64,000 nucleotides of DNA from Epiperipatus broadwayi (taxonomy: Eukaryota; Onychophora; Udeonychophora; Euonychophora; Peripatidae): contig JAQFVV010012512.1 in NCBI GenBank assembly GCA_028023455.1, positions 1,408,413 to 1,472,412 on the forward strand, given 5' to 3'. The notes below the pieces were generated by a model. It was not told the DNA's origin. It saw only the letters and a program-made list of their open reading frames with translations, and did no database searches. Shown one piece after another: positions 58,372-64,000 of this stretch. Position numbers and translations under genes: made by a program. The first letter of the stretch is position 1. Each line of letters starts with the position of its first letter.

Positions 58372-59137
58372 CAGATTACCATCTCTACACATATATGCCA
58401 TAAGTTTTCAGATATATATATATTAAGTTAGCCAATCCTCATACTTTAATGGACAAGCTTCAATGTACTCCAACTCTTCAACCGTCCATCCAATGGGGAG
58501 TGGTGGGTCGTGTGAAAGTCTGTGCTCATATACCCTATGTATTACATATATAGACACAGGTAAATAATAAGCCTATGGGTTTCAGTTATTAACAAATCAT
58601 TCAATAAATTTTAAAATTATTGGACCTTAATCAAAAATATACTTTAAAGGAAAATTATCTTTATAAGATTTGAGATTAAACAAAACTTTAGAAGCTAAAT
58701 AATCACTAGGATATTGACTTAAATTAAGTAGTTCTATCAAACAATTTTGTATTTTCCATCATTTTTGTACTTTCAATTAATATAAAATTTATTTTCTTAC
58801 CAAGATCAGAATTTTAAATAGTAAAGTAACTAAAATGATCACCTTTGTCTTTTTTTAATAAGGTAACACCAATGACCTTTAAAGTATTTTTTAAAAAATC
58901 TATTTGCTTCAAGGGAAAACCAAATGTTCATTTTTAAGTAATTGCCTATTCAATATTATCTGTAAAAACATTTTGTTATCGGGAATATTTCTATAACATT
59001 CGCTTGGAGAAATAAATTTAATTACAGCATTTCTATTGCTAAAAGGGACAAAGAAAAGGCCTGCACTTAAAATTGTTAAGTCAGAAATATTGTAAACAAA
59101 ATTAGATAAATTTAAAATAAATGAAGTATCAGGTCTT

Positions 59138-59246
59138 GTCAAGCATTGGTGGTCGAGAGGTCAGCGGCATCTGCTTTACAAGCAGTTGTCCCGGGTTAGC
59201 GGGTCCACTTCCCGGCAGATGCTATGACACATGAGAAAAAATAAAA
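59138..59246 (+). mobile_element. Short tRNA-like SINE (family 1), full copy with 11-bp target duplication
   Basis: Flanked by tatcaggtctt at 59127-59137 and 59247-59257. AAGCATTGGTGG..., anticodon arm CTGC TTTACAA GCAG (TAC, valine-like), T-arm-like GCGGGTCCACTTCCCGGC (box B GGTCCACTTCC, one change from consensus) and GATGCT closing the acceptor stem. The tail is TATGACACATGAG plus A-run. The whole element is 109 bp, hardly longer than a tRNA. It is inserted into a PLE relic. Confidence 0.85.
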
Positions 59247-59290
59247 TATCAGGTCTTTTATTATAATACCCTATACTTAAATTTCTTTTA

Positions 59291-60370
59291 TTAATAACAT
59301 TTCTTTTTTCAAATTATTTTAATGACCAATTAAACTTATTAATACATTTATTATAGCAAACAAATTAACATCTTGATCTAAAACACATTAAAATGGAATA
59401 ATTAAAATTTACTTGTAAAATCTAGATTCCTTTAAATAGTTTAAATCTACTGTGAACAGTATGGAGAATATAGAGGGGAGCAGCAATTAATATGGAGTGA
59501 TGGTACTCATCATCACTAACCCCAAGCCAAAAGCTCAAATTTAAATCCACAATGAATATAATAAATGAGCATAATAGATAAGCAAAAATAAGAATAACAA
59601 TAAGTTCACCAGCATTAAAGATGAATAATAATAATAATTTATAATCATGAATGATCAACAAAAAAATCAATCAAACTTGTAACTGGATTTGAAAGTGGTC
59701 CATTTCAGATCAGGCTAATTATTTAGTGCTTTCCAAACTTGGGGCCAATTATATAAACAATAATTTGAATGCACAAACTTAAGTGCTAATCCATAAATTA
59801 AAAAAAAAAAACAATGCTGGGATATACAAACTTGTTGATCATCATCAATGCCATGGCTATTTATTATCATTAATGTGCTGGTCAAGTATAAATTTAATTT
59901 CTAATTATTACTAAAATAAAATTTACTTTATGGACTTTAAAGGATATATCTTTGTGCCATCCTGCATTAAAGAAAAAATGAAACCATCAACTAGATGTCC
60001 ATAACACTAAACATATACTCCAATCCATATAACTAATCATTATGCAGTAATCCAGCTCTGGGAGCATGAGCTTTATAATTGTTACTGTGAGCGAGAGGTT
60101 AATAATTAAATTTTAACATATGTATGTGGTTGATGACTGATTTTAATGTATATGGTACCCATGTTAATGTGTGTACACACTGATGTTTATATAATAATGA
60201 TATTCCATTAGTTAATAAATAAAACTGAATAAATCCATTTATTTTTACAAGACATAATTTGATGTTGAAAAACATACATAAAATTCACATGTATGTGTAT
60301 ATTATTATTCCCTACAAATCAAAGTTATTAATTAATTCCTTATTTCTAATGGTAAGTAACAGTTTATATA
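59291..60370. other. Gene-free stretch
   Basis: AT-rich. The minus-strand frame at 59422-59670 begins with a hydrophobic run but shows no homology I can name. Confidence 0.35.
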
Positions 60371-60385
60371 TATAAACATTTTGCT

Positions 60386-60612
60386 GGTTCATCCATGTTA
60401 AATATTTAAATAATGATATACCGATGTTTCGACTTGATCACACCAAATCAACCATTAGGTGATAAAAAATAGAAAGATGGTTGTAGATGCTACAACCACT
60501 GATTTGAAAAAAATGTTAAAGTTCCACCAATAGCAAAAATGTTAAATTAAAAATGTAAAATCTTTCCAAACAGAAGGAAGTTTGCATGTTAAATATTTAA
60601 CATGGACGAACC
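60386..60612. mobile_element. 227-bp element with short terminal inverted repeats
   Basis: The left end ggttcatccatgttaaatat is the inverted copy of the right end atatttaacatggacgaacc, with one mismatch. The interior has a small hairpin (ggttgtagatgctacaacc). No coding capacity. Confidence 0.6.
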
Positions 60613-60639
60613 CACAAAATAAGTCTTTTATATATGCAA

Positions 60640-61080
60640 CCTGTGAAAATCTTCATACCAACCTATATATATATATGTGTGTGTAAAATAAATAAAATGT
60701 CCATTAATTAAAAACAAAATTGTAATTATAATTGAAATAATAAATTTAATGGTGTTTAAACTATTACAAACAATACTTAAATCCACAGAAGTACTTTCAG
60801 TTAATTTCTTAAACCTGCTTCAACTGCCATTAAATTCAAAAACAAAAGCAGAAGAAAACATCATCAATTCAAATTCCATGAATCTTGTATTTTAATGTTA
60901 GCAGCTTGTCAATTTATTAAATGCATTTTATTTGTTTATAAAAATTGCCTCTTTAATTTTTCTTTTACTAAGGTTTCTCTCAAGAAGAATTTTCACATTT
61001 TCAAAGTAAATTTAAATTTATATTTACATGTTTTTTCATTATCAAAGAAAACTGAAGGAGATATTAAATCACCATTATTT
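60640..61080. other. Gene-free stretch
   Basis: A (TA)n/(TG)n at 60666-60682; otherwise AT-rich. The frame at 60895-61164 overlaps the minus-strand PLE relic and is its shadow. Confidence 0.4.
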
Positions 61081-61620
61081 TTACTTTTTACACGTTTGTA
61101 TAACAAACAATTCATACTCCTTCAATCTTTTCTCAATACTGCACCTAGATTCACCTTTATATGACAGCATACAATCATAAAAAAATTGATATATGACATT
61201 ACTTTTCTGCTTGACAGGTATGACATCCTTAGAATTATTGACTAATTTATTAATATTGTTTGAAATGTAGAATGAAACATTAAACACATTCTTATATAAA
61301 TCCTTAAAAAATTTCACTTGTGGATTTGAAATAAATTTCCTTTAAATTATTATAACTTTTTTTAAATTGACATAAAGTATTGTTTATTTGTTCCATTTTC
61401 ACTTTGGTAAGGACATAATTTTTTATTCTGAAACAAAAAAGATCTAAAACTTGCCATCTTATGCATCATTGGTACTTTTGATTTACAATTTATATATCCT
61501 CTTTTTTGCAGTGGCTTAATTATTAGTTTATAATTTAATATACTGTTATCTCGTGTAATCATCAAAACTAAATATTTAATATTACTGTCCTGTTCCTTTT
61601 CAATATTACTTCATAGTTTT
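61081..61620 (-). pseudogene. PLE relic: RT thumb and GIY-YIG
   Basis: Minus strand: KLIIKPLQKRGYINCKSK, then HKMASFRSFLFQNKKLC (about 61565-61420) matches ELKPLSIRGVVL...YKLAGFRTFLFRNDVLC of the intact element. NVIYQFFYDC, LSYKGESRCSIEKRLKEYE (about 61205-61115) is the GIY-YIG domain, with YKG in place of YIG. Broken by stops. Lying upstream (minus sense) of the N-terminal relic at 59290, the two could be tandemly arranged PLE copies. Confidence 0.7.
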
Positions 61621-63357
61621 TCATAAAAGTTTTTTCCCCTTTTTTTAGATTACTAAAAATTGTAACAATCTAAAAAATATGCAAGTAAGTTATTTTGTTC
61701 TCCAATATCCAAAGATTTTTGTTTTCCTTTTTTTTTAATAAAATAAAAATGGAAACATCTTAGTTTAAAAAAATTATTTACATTTAAATTTTGTAATTTA
61801 AAGATTTTAACTGCAAAGTTATTTCAAGAAATATTCTATTCACCAATTGTACGCATTTTAGGTACTGATTTGGAGTGTATTCAGGGACATTTTAAATTCT
61901 AAGGACTGCCCCAAAATCATTGACACACCCAAGCAATAATAAATTAAAATGCAAATTTTATACAACTATGCTTGATCAAATCATGTAACTAAAATATACA
62001 AAATATAAAAGGAGAAATGTATAAATTTTGAAATTCTAAAAGCTTATAATTTCTAAAATATCAATTTAAAATACTTCAACAAAAAAGTAAATGAAAAAAA
62101 AATAATGGACACATATATTAATTGAAATCCACATGTTTAATAAATATAAAACTGATCAAACTAAACATATAATTTTGAAATACTAAAAGCTTCTAAAATA
62201 TGAATTTTATTATAGTATAGGCATGTAACCACATGTTAAAATAATGTGGATGTTGAATAAATATAGAAACAACTGCCAAAGTATATTAATTCCATAATTA
62301 ATAATAAATCACATTTTATCTTGACAATAGTCTACATTTTATATTTCATAAATCAGATTTTTTTTGTTGTGTGCTTCATTTCTCACATGTCATTATTTTC
62401 TGGTCAATGGATAAAAAAATTCTAAATGAGAGAGATTTATTCATTCAATTTTTCAAAGATGCTAATTCTACATACCAATGGTGAAAACATTAGTGTTTAT
62501 TTTATATAAAATGCAATACCTCTTTTACATTTGAAATAATCACAAACTTTTATTAAAATCTGTAAATATTTTTTAACTTCTTTCTGTGTTCATTTGATGA
62601 TGATAAGTTACTTTGGTGTTGTACTGGTCAAAAATGTATGTCCATCCAACAAAATTTAGAATCTGAACAAAAGTACACCAAATCCAATCATGCCCAGATA
62701 CACAGGTCAGGAGCAATCATGAATTCTAACCTGTTTGCCCATTCCCCAAATCTATAAGACTACAAACAACAACTATGGTGATACTACATAAATTCATTAT
62801 TTCCGGGCCTGGTGCTACAGTGTTTTGCATGAGATCTAAACTGATGACAATGATGATTGATTGAATGAACCCAAGATATAAGTTAAAAACCTACACAAAT
62901 ATATTAATGAGAATCGAACAACTAGATTAAGTTTAAAAACAAATATTTTTTTTGATAAAAATTCAAGATTTTATATATGTATAATCAAGTTCATACAGTT
63001 TAAACTATTATTTTGGTTACAAATCTTTGACAATCTTTATTTAATTATTTTATTTTAATAGATATCAATTTAGTGTGGCAGTTACAATACTGAATGTATA
63101 TTTAAAATAAGTTTTATTCAATGTTACAAAATAGATTTATCTGGGAGTTTGGTGGACATTTTATACGTTAAGAATAATATATATATTAAGATACGATAGA
63201 GTTTCGCTGATTATACAATTTTAGTAGGATGCCCTTGGCATTTGATACATAAGTTATTTTCATTTATACTTTATTTACAACAAATAAAATAAGGATACAT
63301 TTTGATCGGTAAGTAGACTAAAAACATTTATTTTACATTTTCGACATTTAACGATAG
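61621..63357. other. 1.7 kb without recognisable features
   Basis: AT-rich. Nothing codes. A less AT-rich block at 62600-62880 (gatgatgataagttactttg to aacccaag) has the look of an old repeat but I cannot place it. Confidence 0.35.
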
Positions 63358-63375
63358 AATATTGCAAAATTCTAT

Positions 63376-63437
63376 GGTCGGGCGAGAGTAGGTGGTTGGG
63401 GGGGTTGGGGGTAGTCTTGCGTTGTTAGCCGAAAAAA
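63376..63437 (+). mobile_element. 62-bp retroposed fragment with 17-18 bp target duplication
   Basis: atattgcaaaattctat occurs at 63359-63375 and 63439-63455. Between lies a G-rich fragment beginning GGTCGGGCGAGAGTAGG, with G-runs, then GCGTTGTTAGCC and a run of A. The duplication and A-run indicate reverse-transcriptase-mediated insertion. The GCGTTGTTAGCC word matches the start of the SINE at 51304. Confidence 0.75.
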
Positions 63438-63457
63438 AATATTGCAAAATTCTATCA

Positions 63458-64000
63458 ATATGGGAATGGCTTATTTCAATAAAGGGGAGAGAAGCTTCAT
63501 GAGAGGTTTGGATTTAAAACTCCAATAAAAAATATTACAGAGAAAATGTTTTATTATCACATATCATTACGATTTATTTTGTTAAACAGGCTAGAAAACA
63601 AACTATAAAAAATTGCAGTGCTAACATAATGTCAGTGAGAGAGAAGGAGCAACTTAGGATGAGAAAATGTCATTCTATTTGAGGGTGGTATGTCAGCTTC
63701 ATGACTGAGAGTGCTGAACATGGAAAGGTCAGTAGGAAGTTGCTATGAATCTGGTTTACAGTAAGTTCATACAGAGCTTCAACTACACTAATCGCATGTT
63801 CCAGAAATACTTAGACCTCTGTTTCAAACAAGAACAATAAAAGACAGACGGCTTTGAATCCCCAAGGTGAAATCAAAGCAGTATGTAAATATATACTTTG
63901 AAGAATGACAAACTAAGATGATCGTGAATCCCTGGAATGAGGTACAGGCAACCCAGATCAGAGCCATATGTGGCTTATTAATAATTTCTGACATATACCA
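63458..64000. other. Window end, no feature recognised
   Basis: Somewhat less AT-rich than average, especially 63640-64000. No open frame or repeat is identified. It may be part of a dispersed repeat truncated by the window end. Confidence 0.35.

Larger units (their letters stand above)
57795..58606 (-). mobile_element. Family 2 retroposon tandem array with 18-bp target duplication
   Basis: The duplication ttaacaaatcattcaata is at 57795-57812 and 58589-58606. Between them, on the minus strand, the same landmarks occur twice about 411-420 bp apart: hammerhead at 57918-57959 and 58326-58371, and gagcacagactttcacac at 57825 and 58245. A third, inverted fragment at 58495-58560 closes the right side. 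The tRNA-like module has lost a good box B here (agtctgtgctcatata). The layout, tandem non-coding units of about 400 bp each with a type I hammerhead and a target duplication, is that reported for animal retrozymes. Confidence 0.75.
57470..59290 (-). pseudogene. PLE N-terminal relic, twice interrupted
   Basis: Minus strand: KRPDTSFILNLSNFVYNIS, then DLTILSAGLFFVP corresponds to the NLS...L...LLSKGLxFxP signature at the start of PLE proteins. The family 1 SINE at 59138-59246 splits the codons just before TSFILNLSN. The family 2 array at 57813-58588 splits the downstream part. Frames are broken. The C-terminal half is not recognised here. The left part (57470-57812) is assigned only by continuity across the array insertion. 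Confidence 0.5.

Noticed and set aside
61081-61164. Plus-strand frame 60895-61164 as a gene
   Set aside because: Its 3' part is the antisense of a recognisable PLE relic.
63390-63415. Stable four-run G-quadruplex
   Set aside because: Only two G-runs longer than two are present, so at best a two-layer or bulged structure.
1-64000. CRISPR arrays, rRNA, bacterial operons, phage genes
   Set aside because: Searched by eye for direct repeats with spacers, rRNA signatures and compact gene strings; none present, and the repeat content is that of an animal genome.

Overview
This is an AT-rich (roughly 70% A+T or more by eye) piece of an animal nuclear genome. Evidence for a metazoan is the density of Penelope-like retroelements (PLEs) with a GIY-YIG nuclease, tRNA-derived SINEs with target-site duplications, LTR and non-LTR retrotransposons, foldback elements, TATA/initiator-like promoters and abundant (AT)n tracts. 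There are no bacterial operons, rRNA genes or CRISPR arrays. I cannot name the species; an invertebrate is most likely.

The framework is a segmental duplication. Unit A (about 970-21550) and unit B (about 30690-40290) are close copies in the same orientation, about 95% identical in stretches compared by eye. A third, older and more diverged partial copy, unit C, lies at about 43160-47560. Each unit carries one short coding exon for an unrecognised 167-168 residue, probably alpha-helical intracellular protein (6436-6939, 31556-32059, 44034-44540). A shared TATA-containing leader lies upstream, and a decayed PLE fragment lies on the minus strand downstream. The A and B proteins differ in two blocks by almost only amino-acid-changing substitutions, while the rest of the gene and its flanks are nearly identical. 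In those blocks A resembles the older copy C more than it resembles its close sister B.

Unit A contains insertions absent from B, so B serves as the empty-site reference. They are: about 4.7 kb at 1441-6140 holding a nearly intact PLE; a 5 kb non-autonomous LTR retrotransposon with 2.1 kb LTRs (14296-19277); and a 5'-truncated non-LTR retrotransposon (19650-21099) inside a terminal-inverted-repeat element. Between A and B lies a decayed element of about 9 kb bounded by 1.26 kb direct repeats (21556-30679), with a coiled-coil gag-like pseudogene.

From 40.3 kb onward the window is a dense mosaic: several long foldback (hairpin) elements, PLE relics on both strands, a very short tRNA-like SINE family, and a second retroposon family. 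That second family combines a tRNA-like promoter with a hammerhead-ribozyme core. Its best copy is a tandem array with a unit of about 411 bp, inserted with an 18-bp target-site duplication (57795-58606), which fits the architecture described for animal retrozymes. Large parts of 48.1-51.3, 59.3-61.0 and 61.6-64.0 kb hold nothing I recognise.
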